In this document: positions 34,836 to 44,200 of the stretch, in pieces
Numbering within the stretch: position 1 is the stretch's first letter
How the letters are laid out: every line of letters starts with the position of its first letter
Assembly: GCA_030446745.1 (NCBI GenBank)
Contig: JAUJMS010000009.1
Span: forward strand, 1-64,000
Direction: 5' to 3'
DNA length: 64,000 bases
Source: Egibacteraceae bacterium
GTDB lineage: Bacteria > Actinomycetota > Nitriliruptoria > Euzebyales > Egibacteraceae
Notes under the pieces: model-generated
What the model was told of the DNA's origin: nothing
Database searches by the model: none
Seen by the model: the letters and a program-made list of their open reading frames with translations, nothing else
Position numbers and translations under genes: made by a program

Positions 34836-35351
34836 TCAGTCGCGGCCGTCGATCGCGCGGCGCGTCAGCGCGTACCCGCCGACGAGCAGTGCCCCGCCCG
34901 CCGCAAGGAAGACGAGGTCCCACAGCAGCTGCAACTCGCCGGCGTAGACGTGGTGGATCGCCAGGATGTGGTGGTCGACGACGCCCTCGACGAGGTTGAA
35001 CAGACCCCACCCGGCGAGGAGCGAACCGAACAGCAGCGTGCCCGGAGGCCGGGCGGCATAGCCCTGCGGCCACCGTCGCCACAGACCGATGAGGCCGGCG
35101 AGCACGAAGACGTAGGTGCCGACGTGGAACAGACCGTCCCACAACGTGTTCGTCTCGAGGCCTTCGACGGTGGTCACCCGATACGTCGCGAGGCCGATGC
35201 GATCGGCGCCGGTGTTGCTGAGCATGTGGTGCAGCTGGAACACCTGATGCAGGACGATGCCGTCGAAGAAGCCGCCCAACCCGACGCCGAGCAGCATGCC
35301 GGCCCCACGGAGCCGCCGAAGACTCGGGGTGTCAGGCCGTGACATGCGCAT
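34836..35351 (-). CDS. DUF2243 membrane protein
   Basis: The 171-residue protein has about four TM helices: GAGMLLGVGLGGFFDGIVLHQVFQLHHML with the family HQVFQLHHM signature, then GTYVFVLAGLIGLWRRW, GSLLAGWGLFNLVEGVVDHHILAIHHVYAG and DLVFLAAGGALLVGGYAL. The paired His residues within the membrane suggest metal or heme contact. Start ATG 35351 or 35345. No neighbour explains its role. Confidence 0.8.
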   Translation of the reverse strand: MRMSRPDTPSLRRLRGAGMLLGVGLGGFFDGIVLHQVFQLHHMLSNTGADRIGLATYRVTTVEGLETNTLWDGLFHVGTYVFVLAGLIGLWRRWPQGYAARPPGTLLFGSLLAGWGLFNLVEGVVDHHILAIHHVYAGELQLLWDLVFLAAGGALLVGGYALTRRAIDGRD

Positions 35352-35575
35352 CCGCGCAGCAACCTTTCGTGATCGCATCGGCGGGCGCATGCGCGCCGCG
35401 GCAAGGCCGTTCCCTGCTCCCCGCGTCGATCCCTGGGCAAACCGTCACCGCGGACGATCGAGCCCGCTCCGCTGCGGTGGAACGACACAGCTGCGGTCGC
35501 GGTTCGACGGAACCACCCCCGCGACGAGAGCGCATCGTCCACCTGCGGGGACACGGCGTCCTGCGAGACTGCGGC

Positions 35576-36361
35576 ATGACCGCGCTCGCGCCGTACCGGG
35601 TCCGTGCCCGCAACATCGACCCCGACGCCGACAACGAGATCCACGACGACGCGGTCGCGCGCCGGTTCGGTTTCGCCGGCGCCCTCGTTCCCGGGGTCGA
35701 ACTGTTCGCGTACCTGACCCACCCGCTCGTCGCCGCCTGGGCGGAGCAATGGTTGACGGGCGGGCGACTGGACGTGCGCTTTCGGCGCCCCGTCTACGAC
35801 GGCGACGACGTGCTCATCGAGGCGGAACCGACCGGCGACGGGTCGTACACGCTGACCCTCGCCGGGCCTGACCGGACCACCCGAGCGACCGCGCAGGCAC
35901 ACGGTCCCGGGCCACGCCTCTCGCCGGACATCGCCAGCTACCCCGTCACCGCGCTGCCGCCGGACCCGCCGCCGGCAAGCGCCGAGACCCTGCGGCTCGG
36001 ACCGCTCGGCACCGTGGAGGAGTGGATCGACGACGAGACGAATCTGCGTTACCTCGACGCGGTCACCGAGCCGCTCACGCTGTACCGCGACCGCGGCCTC
36101 GTCCACCCCGGCCTCCTGCTGCGGCTGGTCAACGCCGTGCTGTTCCGCAACGTGGCCGTCGGCCCCTGGATCCACACGGCCAGCACGTGCCAGCTGCTCG
36201 CCCCTGCCAGTGTCCCGGCGCGGCTGTCCGCGCGCGGCATCGTGACCGACCGCTACGACCGCAACGGCAACGGCTGGGTCCACTACGACGCCCTCATCCT
36301 CTGCGGCGACACCGCGATCATGCAGGTCGCCCACACCGCGATCTACGCCCTCAACCGATAG
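35576..36361 (+). CDS. Double-hotdog acyl dehydratase-like protein (MaoC clan)
   Basis: The 261-residue protein consists of an N-terminal hotdog (VRARNIDPDADNEIHDDAVARRFGFAGALVPGVELFAYLTHPL) and a second (ASTCQLLAPASVPARLSARGIVTDRYDRNGNGWVHYDALILCGDTAIMQVAHTAIYAL). It resembles MaoC/FAS-type hydratases or thioesterases, but the canonical Asp/His catalytic pair is not clear. ATG 35576 was chosen from the MTALAPYRVRARN start. It is divergent from the DUF2243 gene. Confidence 0.65.
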   Translation: MTALAPYRVRARNIDPDADNEIHDDAVARRFGFAGALVPGVELFAYLTHPLVAAWAEQWLTGGRLDVRFRRPVYDGDDVLIEAEPTGDGSYTLTLAGPDRTTRATAQAHGPGPRLSPDIASYPVTALPPDPPPASAETLRLGPLGTVEEWIDDETNLRYLDAVTEPLTLYRDRGLVHPGLLLRLVNAVLFRNVAVGPWIHTASTCQLLAPASVPARLSARGIVTDRYDRNGNGWVHYDALILCGDTAIMQVAHTAIYALNR

Positions 36362-36385
36362 GCGCGACGCACGTCGCTGCCTGCA

Positions 36386-37282
36386 TCAGTGTCCGGCGTC
36401 ACCGTCTTGCCCGCCGGCGACGCGCAGCTCGAACGTCTCGCCACCGTCGGTTGACTCGACGATCCCGACGCCGGCGACCGCCGCGAGCACGCGGTCGTCG
36501 GTGGCGAGCAGCGCCTCCGGCTGACCCTCAAGCGTGCCGCGTGGCGCGAACGTCTCGCCGGCGTCCGTGCTGACCGCGACCCGCCCGTCCGGCGTCACCG
36601 CATACAGCCCGGAGTCGGCCCAGCTGAGGAAGACGTACGGGTCGGCGTTGAGCTCGTCCCACGTGCGTCCACCGTCGTCGCTGCGCACCAAGCCGCGCTC
36701 CCCGGTGCCCACGATCAGCTCCGGGTCGTTGGGGCTGACCGCGAAGTCGATGAGCTGGATCTGCGAGCGGGTCTCCCACTCCTGGCGGTCGCCACTGACG
36801 AGGAGCCGCCCGCTCGTCGAGTCCAGCCCGTAGACCAGCCCGTGGGCGGCCTCGAGCGCGTGGAAGTCGACCTCGCCGAGCAGCGACACGCTGTCCCACC
36901 GCTGGGCGTCGTCGGACTGCACGAGGCCAAGCAGCGGCGGCTTGCCAGGCACCTGCAGCCGCTCGACACGCAGGTCGGGGTGGCCGCTCGCGAGGAAGTC
37001 GTTGGGTCCGGCGACGGTGAAGCCCATGAGGTCGTGGACCGCCGTGCCGACGCGTTCGATCCTGTCGCCCTCGACGTGGAACAGTCCCGTGTGCGTGGCG
37101 GCGTACAGCGCGTCGTCGGACGCCGGGTCCAGCGCGAGACCGTGCACGTGGACCAGCCCGGGATCCTGGGCCGGCGGTATCGCCGCGGGTTCGCCGCCGC
37201 TCCCGCCGCCGCAGCCGACGGCGAGCAGCAGCAGCGCGATCGCCGCCGCGAGCCGTCCCTGGCGTCTGGTGGTCCGTCGCAT
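36386..37282 (-). CDS. Secreted lipoprotein with BNR/sortilin-like beta-propeller
   Basis: The 298-residue protein has a lipoprotein signal (LLLLAVGCGGG) and repeated propeller blades with Asp-box motifs: RSDDGGRTWDELN, VSTDAGETFAPRG and ESTDGGETFELRV. It resembles the exo-alpha-sialidase-like F510_1955 family, extracytoplasmic binding or hydrolase proteins of unknown substrate. The C-terminal blades carry the clearest repeats. It faces the hotdog gene tail to tail across 24 bases. Confidence 0.75.
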   Translation of the reverse strand: MRRTTRRQGRLAAAIALLLLAVGCGGGSGGEPAAIPPAQDPGLVHVHGLALDPASDDALYAATHTGLFHVEGDRIERVGTAVHDLMGFTVAGPNDFLASGHPDLRVERLQVPGKPPLLGLVQSDDAQRWDSVSLLGEVDFHALEAAHGLVYGLDSTSGRLLVSGDRQEWETRSQIQLIDFAVSPNDPELIVGTGERGLVRSDDGGRTWDELNADPYVFLSWADSGLYAVTPDGRVAVSTDAGETFAPRGTLEGQPEALLATDDRVLAAVAGVGIVESTDGGETFELRVAGGQDGDAGH

Positions 37283-37423
37283 CGTTCAGCCATGATTGCT
37301 GCTCCGTCAGCGACCGCAATGCGGTGGCCGCCCGCAGGGGCGACGACGACGGCCGTGGGTACGCTGGGCGGGTGGTGATCGCTGCGTTCCGCTGCGGGGC
37401 TTCCGCTGCGAAAGGTCCCTGAG

Positions 37424-37810
37424 ATGACTGCGCGACTCGTTGCTGCCGCGTTGGTCGGCGTGGTCGTCGCGGCCGTCGTCGCCGTGATCGCGGGCGCAGT
37501 ATTCGACGGGATGGGATCGGTAGGCGTGATCGGCTTCTGGGGATACGTCAACGCGATCCCCGCTGCCCTCGTCGCGTTCAGCGCGACGTTCGCCCTCCTT
37601 GCCCGTCGAAGCCCGCGTCGCAAGACGAGTTTGTACGGTCTGGCGGTCGCGTTGGCCTTGCCCGGCGGCGCGCTGCTGTGGTGGAACATCATGTGGGGAT
37701 TTCCGTCGCCATTGAGCCCGGAGGGCCAGTGGATGTGGCCACTGCTGGCGGTCACGCTGTCCGGCGCGCTCTTTGCCCTGCGCGGAGCCCAGCGGCGGCG
37801 CGGCGGATAA
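37424..37810 (+). CDS. Small membrane protein
   Basis: The 128-residue protein has about four TM helices: VAAALVGVVVAAVVAVIAGAVFDG, VGVIGFWGYVNAIPAALVAFSATFALL, TSLYGLAVALALPGGALLWWNI and WMWPLLAVTLSGALFALRG. The ATG follows GAAAGG. It is not recognised as a known family. It lies between the propeller lipoprotein and a convergent secreted protein. Confidence 0.6.
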   Translation: MTARLVAAALVGVVVAAVVAVIAGAVFDGMGSVGVIGFWGYVNAIPAALVAFSATFALLARRSPRRKTSLYGLAVALALPGGALLWWNIMWGFPSPLSPEGQWMWPLLAVTLSGALFALRGAQRRRGG

Positions 37811-37885
37811 CGGCAGCGTTCGCGCTGTGAGCGATGCAGGGCGGAGCAGCGGCAGGCGCTCATCCCGGCGGCTGACGAGGGCCGG

Positions 37886-38257
37886 TCAGCAATTCCAGGT
37901 GGGCGTTCCGAACTCGCCGGCCTCGAGCCGTAGTGCTGTGACGCGACGACCGGCTTGTATCGCGGCCACGTCGTCTGAGTTGAACCGCCACCCTTCAGGC
38001 AGGAAGCGCTGCGTCATCCGGATCGCGAAGGGGCTGCAGGAGTCCACGCCGGCGGCCGCCGCCAAGCCGCCGTGCATCCTGAAGTACGATACGAAGTCGT
38101 CGCTGGGAGGCTGGGTCGCGAGCCTGTCGGCCTCGCGCAACATATCGCGCAGGTCTTCCGTGCGCGTCTTGTCGACCGTGTACCCGGCCAATCCCGCCGC
38201 ACCCGCCACGAGCACGAGTACGGCGAGCGCTGCGAGTACCCCCGTCGCTTGCCGCAT
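37886..38257 (-). CDS. Small secreted/membrane-anchored protein
   Basis: The 123-residue protein has an uncleaved N-terminal anchor (VLAALAVLVLVAGAAGLAGYTV), then a polar domain with two Cys (VDSCSPFAIRMTQRFLPEGW... and the terminal TWNC) that could form a disulfide. ATG 38257 follows AGGGAG. It is otherwise unrecognised. A weak GCTGAC/GTCAGC dyad at 37871-37890 spans its stop and could terminate the convergent pair. Confidence 0.55.
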   Translation of the reverse strand: MRQATGVLAALAVLVLVAGAAGLAGYTVDKTRTEDLRDMLREADRLATQPPSDDFVSYFRMHGGLAAAAGVDSCSPFAIRMTQRFLPEGWRFNSDDVAAIQAGRRVTALRLEAGEFGTPTWNC

Positions 38258-38501
38258 CCAAGTCTCCCTGCTGCCGTTGGCCCGACGGGAGAGAACTGGC
38301 GGCTGCCCGTCGTCTACGCCACAGCCGAGAGCAGGACCATACCCGTCCCCTCGTCACTCGGCCAGACCCGCACGCTGTCGGGGTGGTCTGTGACCATAGC
38401 GTCTTGCTGCGCACCTTCGCCGTCCTCGAGCCGACTACCGCGTCCACTACGCTTGTGACGATCAGACGGAAGCCTTGGTGGCTGCGGAATGGAGGCGGGG
38501 C

Positions 38502-39108
38502 GTGTGCCCAGTGAGGCGATCACGACTTTGGCGCATCGTCGCACATACAGTGCGCCTCGTCGTGGCCGGGTTGCTCGCCGGCATCGTCGCGGGTGCTATC
38601 GCTGGGCTTGGATCGCGTGTCGTCATGTACGTGGTGCGATTGATGAACCCTTCCTACAACGGCGTCCCCACGCACGCTGGTGCCGAGGTCGGCCGTATAA
38701 CCGCTGACGGCACGCTGTCACTCGCCATCGAGGGCGCCTTTTACGGTGTAGCCGGCGCGATTCTCTACCTCATCGTGCGCCGCTGGATGCCCTGGAACGG
38801 CTTCGCGAAAGGACTCGCCTACGGAACCTTCTTGCTGATCATCGCCGGCCCAGTGGTACTCGACGGTCAAAACTACGAGTACTTCCGCTACGTGCCACCA
38901 CGCGTAAGCGTCGCGCTGTTGCGCTGCTCTACCTGCTCTACGGGCTCGTCATTGCGCCAATGACCGAACGGCTGGGCCGAGGCGCGAGCGGCCGACCGAG
39001 CAACACGGCCGTTGCATGGTCGGGCTACGTCTGCTCGCAAGCGTGCTCGTGTTGTCGCTCACCCGTGACTTCTTCCTGCTTCGCGACACCTTTGATGTCT
39101 TCGAATGA
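38502..39108 (+). pseudogene. Membrane protein of unknown function, two frameshifts
   Basis: GTG 38502 is preceded by GGAGG and opens a membrane protein with LVVAGLLAGIVAGAIAGLGSRVVMYVVRLMNP, ALSLAIEGAFYGVAGAILYLIVRRW and YGTFLLIIAGPVVL. The frame is lost near 38922 and again near 39022. Reading through gives LLYLLYGLVIAPMTERLGRG and then LRLLASVLVLSLTRDFFLLRDTFDVFE at 39108. Both breaks are one-base deletions. About 202 residues when repaired. Confidence 0.55.
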
Positions 39109-39151
39109 GGGGCTGAGAACTTTCCCGTTGGCCCAAAGACGATGTTGTTCC

Positions 39152-39705
39152 ATGGATCACCGCCGCCTGCTCGTCGGTGTATCGGCTGTCCAGCTCGCCG
39201 CTGGCCTGGCCGGCATGGCGGTTGCGCTGCGGCGCGGCCACGCCTATGACTTGCCCTGGCTGCGCGGGCGTCGAGACGCGATTGCACGCGACTCGATCAT
39301 CATGGGAACCGCCCTGTCCGCCCCGGTGATGATGCTGGTCGGGCAAGGCGTCTCGACGGCCGTCGTTGCCAGGCGACCGAGTCGGAAATCCGCTCAGGGC
39401 CTCGGCGTCTTGGGGTGCTCATGGTGGTCGGGTACGTCGGCGAGCGACTCGTGCGGCAACGGCTCCGTCCATCCGGCTGGAACGCTGTCGAGACGCCGCT
39501 GGTCATCGTCGGGCTCGGACTGGCGGCCGGGATGGCCGCCACCGGTCTAATCGGTCGGGGTCGCCCTGCGACGGTCCCACCCGGTAAGGAGCCGGTCGAT
39601 CAGCGACCCCGAGGCGATCCTGCCGAACATCGGCGGCAAGGTCGAGCTGCGCACCTACAGCGACGTGCGGCTGGACTGCTACCGGTGGGGCACGCCGCCT
39701 GCTGA
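39152..39705 (+). pseudogene. Membrane protein fragment, frameshifted in a G-run near 39412
   Basis: ATG 39152 gives MDHRRLLVGVSAVQLAAGLAGMAVALRRG and DSIIMGTALSAPVMMLVGQG. After the G-run 39412-39415 the frame shifts, continuing as VLMVVGYVGERLVRQRLRPSGWNAVETPLVIVGLGLAAGMAATG. The tail after about 39545 is not convincing; in another frame SDPEAILPNIGGKVELRTYSDVRL reads as coding-like debris up to the next gene. The real 3' boundary is uncertain. Confidence 0.45.
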
Positions 39706-39742
39706 CGTTCTAGGAACGCCCGCCCGCGCTAGAACGGGGGCG

Positions 39743-41242
39743 ATGCGCACCCATCCCCGGCCGGACCCAGACCCGGCGCGTTTTGAACCAGCAGCGGTCG
39801 CCGCGCTCGCGGCGGCCGCCGTGCTGTTCAGCGTCCTGCTCTACGTCGTGCGCGAGTTCGTCACCGACGACGCCTACATCTCGCTGCGCTACGCGCGGAA
39901 CTTCGCCGACGGCTTCGGGCCCGTGTGGAACCCCGGGGGTGACGCGGTTGAGGGCTTCAGCAATCCGCTGTACGTCTTCGCCGAGGCGTTCGTGTACTGG
40001 CTGGGCGGCAACGGGCTGCTGTTCGCGCGGGCAGCCGGGGTGGCGTCGGGGCTCGGGCTGATCGTGACGGTGTGGTGGGCGGGGCGGGCAGTCCTCGGCC
40101 GCTTCGCCGCCAGTGCCGCCGCGTTGCTCGTCGCCGCGTCGCCCGGGCTTGCCTACTGGACCGTCGGCGGGCTCGAGACCCTGCCGATGGCGCTGGTGAT
40201 CACCGCGTCGGCATTGATCCTCGCCCGCCCGGGTGGCGGGTCCGCCGTGTGGGTGGGTGTGCTGCTCGCGCTGCTGCCGTGGATCCGGCCGGAGGGCCTC
40301 GCGATCGCCGGGGCGCTGGCGTTCTTCTCCGAGATCGGCGGGCTGCTCGACGCCGCGCGCCGCCGGCGGACGCTGGGTCGTCTGGTCTGGCTTGCCGGAC
40401 TCCCGCTGCTGTCACAACTGCTGCTGCAGGCGCTGCGGTGGGCGCTCTACCGGCACATGCTGCCCAACTCGGTGATCTACAAGAGCGGCACGGGCGAGTT
40501 CGCCGAGGTGACGATCAAGTTCCTGCTCGAGACCGCGCCACTGTGGCCGCTGGCGGTGCTCGGCTTCCTGGTGGTGCCGCCGCGCGCGCGGCTGCTGGCG
40601 GCGCCTGCAGCGGTCTACCTCGTGGCGTCACTGACGTTCCTGGACAGCGTGAACCTGTTCAGCCGGCTGCTGCTGCCGATCTTCCCCCCGGTCGCGCTGC
40701 TAGCCGGGGCGGGCGCGGCATCACTGCTCGCGCTGGGTGACGGCAGGGCGGCGTGGCTGCGGCCGGCGGCGACGACGCTCGCCGTCGCGGGCCTCATGGT
40801 GGTGGTGATGCCCGGCAACGTCGGCTTCACCAACCGCCAGACCCACGAGTACATGTCCTGCAAGCACGTCGCGCGCCAGCAGGGCGGCGAGTGGCTGGCA
40901 CAGCGCCTGCAGCCCGGTGACGTCTACGTCATCGGCGACGCCGGCGTTCTGCCGTTCTACGCCGGCGGCTTCGCCCACGACCTGTTCGGCCTGAACGACC
41001 CGCGGCTGCAGGAGCTGGGACCGACGCCGGCGGCGGAGCGCGCGAACCGGGCCCTGGAGATGCAACCGCGGTTCATCGTGCTGTCCAGCAAGAACCCTGA
41101 CACGGTGAACCCGCACTACACCGTCGACCGGCTGGTGCGTCGCGACGATCGGTTCGACGCCTACGAGCGGGTCATGGTCGCAGGACCCGACGATGCCGCC
41201 TGCGACTACTACCTGCACATTTTCGAGTCCCAGACGCCGTAG
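39743..41242 (+). CDS. Polytopic GT-C glycosyltransferase (ArnT/AftB-like)
   Basis: The 499-residue integral membrane protein has about 9-10 TM helices and the GT-C loop-1 motif FVTDDAYISLRYARNFADGFGPVWNPGGDAVEGFSNPLYVF (Asp-Asp). The soluble C-terminal domain has GDVYVIGDAGVLPFYAGGFAHDLFGLNDPRLQ. It would use polyprenyl-phosphate sugars to glycosylate an envelope acceptor. ATG 39743 follows a G-rich leader; coding in the same frame continues upstream without a clear start. It precedes the rml genes by 48 bases, suggesting the same glycan pathway. Confidence 0.82.
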   Translation: MRTHPRPDPDPARFEPAAVAALAAAAVLFSVLLYVVREFVTDDAYISLRYARNFADGFGPVWNPGGDAVEGFSNPLYVFAEAFVYWLGGNGLLFARAAGVASGLGLIVTVWWAGRAVLGRFAASAAALLVAASPGLAYWTVGGLETLPMALVITASALILARPGGGSAVWVGVLLALLPWIRPEGLAIAGALAFFSEIGGLLDAARRRRTLGRLVWLAGLPLLSQLLLQALRWALYRHMLPNSVIYKSGTGEFAEVTIKFLLETAPLWPLAVLGFLVVPPRARLLAAPAAVYLVASLTFLDSVNLFSRLLLPIFPPVALLAGAGAASLLALGDGRAAWLRPAATTLAVAGLMVVVMPGNVGFTNRQTHEYMSCKHVARQQGGEWLAQRLQPGDVYVIGDAGVLPFYAGGFAHDLFGLNDPRLQELGPTPAAERANRALEMQPRFIVLSSKNPDTVNPHYTVDRLVRRDDRFDAYERVMVAGPDDAACDYYLHIFESQTP

Positions 41243-41289
41243 CTGCTCGGTCACAATGTCCACAACGATCCACCAAGGAGCTCCTCGTC

Positions 41290-42354
41290 GTGAAGGCCCT
41301 GGTTCTGTCCGGCGGCGCCGGCACCCGTCTTCGCCCCATCACCCACACCAGCGCGAAGCAGCTCGTCCCCGTGGCGAACAAGCCGATCCTGGAGTTCGGC
41401 CTCGAGGCGATCCGCGACGCCGGCGTGACCGACGTGGGGATCATCGTGGGCGAGACCCAGGACGAGATCCGCGCGCACGTCGGCGACGGCAGCCAGTTTG
41501 ACATCGACGTCACCTACATCCACCAGCCCGAGCCGCTGGGACTGGCCCACGCCGTGCTCACCGCCGCCGACTACCTGGCCGACGACGACTTCGTCATGTA
41601 CCTGGGCGACAACCTCATCGCCGGCGGCATCACGGACTTCGTCGAGCAGTTCCGACGCGAGCCGTCGGCGGCGCAGATCCTGCTGGCCCGCGTGCGCGAT
41701 CCGGAGCGCTTCGGCGTCGCCGAGCTCGACGACGCCGGGCATGTCGTGCGGCTGGTGGAGAAGCCCAAGGAGCCGGTGTCGGACCTCGCGCTGGTGGGCG
41801 TCTACCTGTTCTCGTCGCGCATCCTCGACGCGTCGCGCTCCATCGAGCCGAGCGGCCGCGGTGAGCTGGAGATCACCGACGCGATCCAGTGGCTGATCGA
41901 CGCCGGCGACCCGGTGCAGTCGACGATCGTCACCGGCTGGTGGAAGGACACCGGCAAGTTGTACGACATGCTCGAGGCGAACCGGATCGTGCTCGACTCG
42001 CTCGAGCCGCGGGTGTCGGGGTCATTGGACGCCGACAGCGAGGTCCAGGGTCGCGTGGTCGTCGAGGAAGGTGCGGAGCTGATCAACAGCCATGTCCGCG
42101 GCCCCGCGATCATTGGGAAGAACACCCGGCTGGAGAACACCTTCGTCGGGCCGTACACGTCGATCTACCACTCGTGCGAGATCTCCGACACCGAGATCGA
42201 GCACTCCATCGTGCTGGAGGAGACCGTCATCCGTGACATCAGCCGCATCGAGGACTCCCTGATCGGGAAGCAGGTGACGGTGGGCAGGGAGCCGCGCAAA
42301 CCCCGCGCGTACCGGCTGATGCTCGGCGACCACTCGCGGATCGGCCTCGCGTGA
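41290..42354 (+). CDS. rmlA: Glucose-1-phosphate thymidylyltransferase, long RmlA
   Basis: RmlA makes dTDP-glucose, the first step to dTDP-L-rhamnose. The 354-residue protein has the nucleotidyltransferase signature LSGGAGTRLRPIT, YLGDNLI, and VTGWWKDTGKLYDML, followed by a left-handed beta-helix C-terminus (HVRGPAIIGKNTRLENTFVGPYTSIYHSCEI). This long StrD-like type occurs in secondary-metabolite and envelope pathways. GTG 41290 is the start; the stop overlaps rmlB (TGATG). Confidence 0.92.
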   Translation: MKALVLSGGAGTRLRPITHTSAKQLVPVANKPILEFGLEAIRDAGVTDVGIIVGETQDEIRAHVGDGSQFDIDVTYIHQPEPLGLAHAVLTAADYLADDDFVMYLGDNLIAGGITDFVEQFRREPSAAQILLARVRDPERFGVAELDDAGHVVRLVEKPKEPVSDLALVGVYLFSSRILDASRSIEPSGRGELEITDAIQWLIDAGDPVQSTIVTGWWKDTGKLYDMLEANRIVLDSLEPRVSGSLDADSEVQGRVVVEEGAELINSHVRGPAIIGKNTRLENTFVGPYTSIYHSCEISDTEIEHSIVLEETVIRDISRIEDSLIGKQVTVGREPRKPRAYRLMLGDHSRIGLA

Positions 42355-43349
42355 TGCGCGTCTTCGTCACCGGCGGGTGCGGGTTCATCGGCACCAACTT
42401 CATCCGGCAGGTGCTTGCCGACAACGACGACGTCACGGTCACGAACTTCGACCTGCTGGCCTACGCCGGCAACCCCGCGAACCTCGCCGATTTCCACGAC
42501 GACCCGCGGTACGCGTTCGTCCAGGGCGACATCGACGACGCTGCGCTGCTCGCCGACGTCCTGCCGGGTCACGACGCGGTGGTGAACTTCGCCGCCGAGA
42601 GCCACGTCGACCGCTCGATCACCGGCAGCCGCCCGTTCCTGCTGACGAACTTCGTCGGCGCGAACACGCTGTTCGAGGCCGCGATGCGGTCGCAGATCCC
42701 GCGCTTTCTGCACATCTCCACCGACGAGACGTACGGGTCGATCCGCGAACCCGGCAGCTTCCGCGAAGGCGACAAGCTCGAGCCGAACTCGCCGTACTCG
42801 GCGTCCAAGGCCAGTGCTGACCTGCTCGCGCGCGCCTACGCCGAGACCTACGGCTACCCGATCACCATCACGCGGACGACGAACAACTTCGGGCCGTACC
42901 ACTTCCCCGAGAAGGTCATCCCGCTGTTCATCACCAACCTGATGGACGGCGAGCCGGTCCCGCTGTACGGCACGGGCGAGAACGTCCGCGACTGGACGTA
43001 CGTCATCGACAACGCCGCCGCCCAGTGGCTGGTGCTGACCGAGGGCGAGCAGGGCTCCATCTACAACGTCGGCGCCGGCAACGAGATGACCAACCGCGAC
43101 CTGACGATGCGCATCCTGGAGCACTTCGGCTTCGGCGAGGAGATGATCCGACACGTCGCCGACCGCCCCGGGCATGACCTGCGCTACTCCGTGGACGCCT
43201 CCCGCGTCCGCGACCTGGGCTGGAAGCCGTCGGTGACGTTCGACGAGGCGCTGGAGCGGACCATCTCCTGGTACCGGGGGAACGAGGCGTGGTGGCGCCC
43301 GCTGAAGCAGCGGGGGGCGACGCAGCGCCAGGGACTGCCGGTGAAGTGA
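42354..43349 (+). CDS. rmlB: dTDP-glucose 4,6-dehydratase
   Basis: The SDR-fold enzyme converts dTDP-glucose to the 4-keto-6-deoxy sugar with NAD. The 331 residues have GGCGFIGTNFIRQ, AAESHVDRSITG, the STDETYGSI active-site motif and YSASKASADLL (YxxxK). ATG 42354 lies on the rmlA stop (TGATG); GTG 42351 would add one residue. The end overlaps rmlD (GTGA). Confidence 0.95.
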   Translation: MRVFVTGGCGFIGTNFIRQVLADNDDVTVTNFDLLAYAGNPANLADFHDDPRYAFVQGDIDDAALLADVLPGHDAVVNFAAESHVDRSITGSRPFLLTNFVGANTLFEAAMRSQIPRFLHISTDETYGSIREPGSFREGDKLEPNSPYSASKASADLLARAYAETYGYPITITRTTNNFGPYHFPEKVIPLFITNLMDGEPVPLYGTGENVRDWTYVIDNAAAQWLVLTEGEQGSIYNVGAGNEMTNRDLTMRILEHFGFGEEMIRHVADRPGHDLRYSVDASRVRDLGWKPSVTFDEALERTISWYRGNEAWWRPLKQRGATQRQGLPVK

Positions 43350-44200
43350 AGGTCGTCGTCACCGGAGCCGGCGGGCAGCTGGGCCGCGAGGTGTCGGCGG
43401 TGTTCAGCGTCGGCGAGGTTGAGCTCGTCCCGCTGACATCGGCCGACCTGGACATCACCGACGCGCGGACGGTGATGGCGCGCCTGCAAGCCGAGCAGCC
43501 GGCGCTGGTCATCAACGCGGCCGCCTACACGGCGGTCGACGCGTGCGAGGACGACCCCGCCCCGGCGTGGGGGGTGAACGCGGCCGGAGCGTGGCACCTC
43601 GCGCTGGCGTGCCGGGAGCTCGGCACGACGCTGGTGCACATGTCCACCGATTACGTGTTCGACGGGACGCTGTCGCGCCCGTACACCGAGTTCGACGCGA
43701 CCGCGCCGGCGTCCGTGTACGGACGCACGAAGGACGCGGGGGAGCAGCTCGTCCGCGACACGCTGGACCGCCACTACATCGTGCGCACGTCCTGGCTGCA
43801 CGGGCGCCACGGCGGCAACTTCCTCTCCACGATGCTGCGCCTCGGGCGGGAGCGTGATCAGGTGTCCGTGGTCAACGACCAGCGTGGCTGCCCGACGTTC
43901 GCCGACGACCTGGCGCAGTCGATCGCGGAGCTGGTCGGCACCGGCGCCTACGGCACGTACCACCGCACCGGCAGCGGCTCGTGCACCTGGTTCGAGTTCG
44001 CCCGCGCCGCATTCGACCGCGCCGACATCGCCGTGCAGGTCCTCCCGATCACCACCGAGCAGTTCGGCGCCCCCGCCCCGCGCCCCGCCAACAGCGTGCT
44101 GGAGAACACCAAGGCGAACCTGCTCGGGCTGGACTCTTTGCGCCCGTGGGAGGAGGGCCTCGACCGGTTCCTCGCTCAGCTGGAGGACCAGCGCGGGTGA
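43346..44200 (+). CDS. rmlD: dTDP-4-dehydrorhamnose reductase
   Basis: RmlD reduces the 4-keto sugar to dTDP-L-rhamnose. The 284 residues show GAGGQLGREV, LVINAAAYTAVDACED, HMSTDYVFDG and the YGRTKDAGE catalytic YxxxK. GTG 43346 is coupled to the rmlB stop. The gene is convergent with the RmlC-like gene, overlapping its 3' end by 25 bases. Confidence 0.94.
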   Translation: MKVVVTGAGGQLGREVSAVFSVGEVELVPLTSADLDITDARTVMARLQAEQPALVINAAAYTAVDACEDDPAPAWGVNAAGAWHLALACRELGTTLVHMSTDYVFDGTLSRPYTEFDATAPASVYGRTKDAGEQLVRDTLDRHYIVRTSWLHGRHGGNFLSTMLRLGRERDQVSVVNDQRGCPTFADDLAQSIAELVGTGAYGTYHRTGSGSCTWFEFARAAFDRADIAVQVLPITTEQFGAPAPRPANSVLENTKANLLGLDSLRPWEEGLDRFLAQLEDQRG

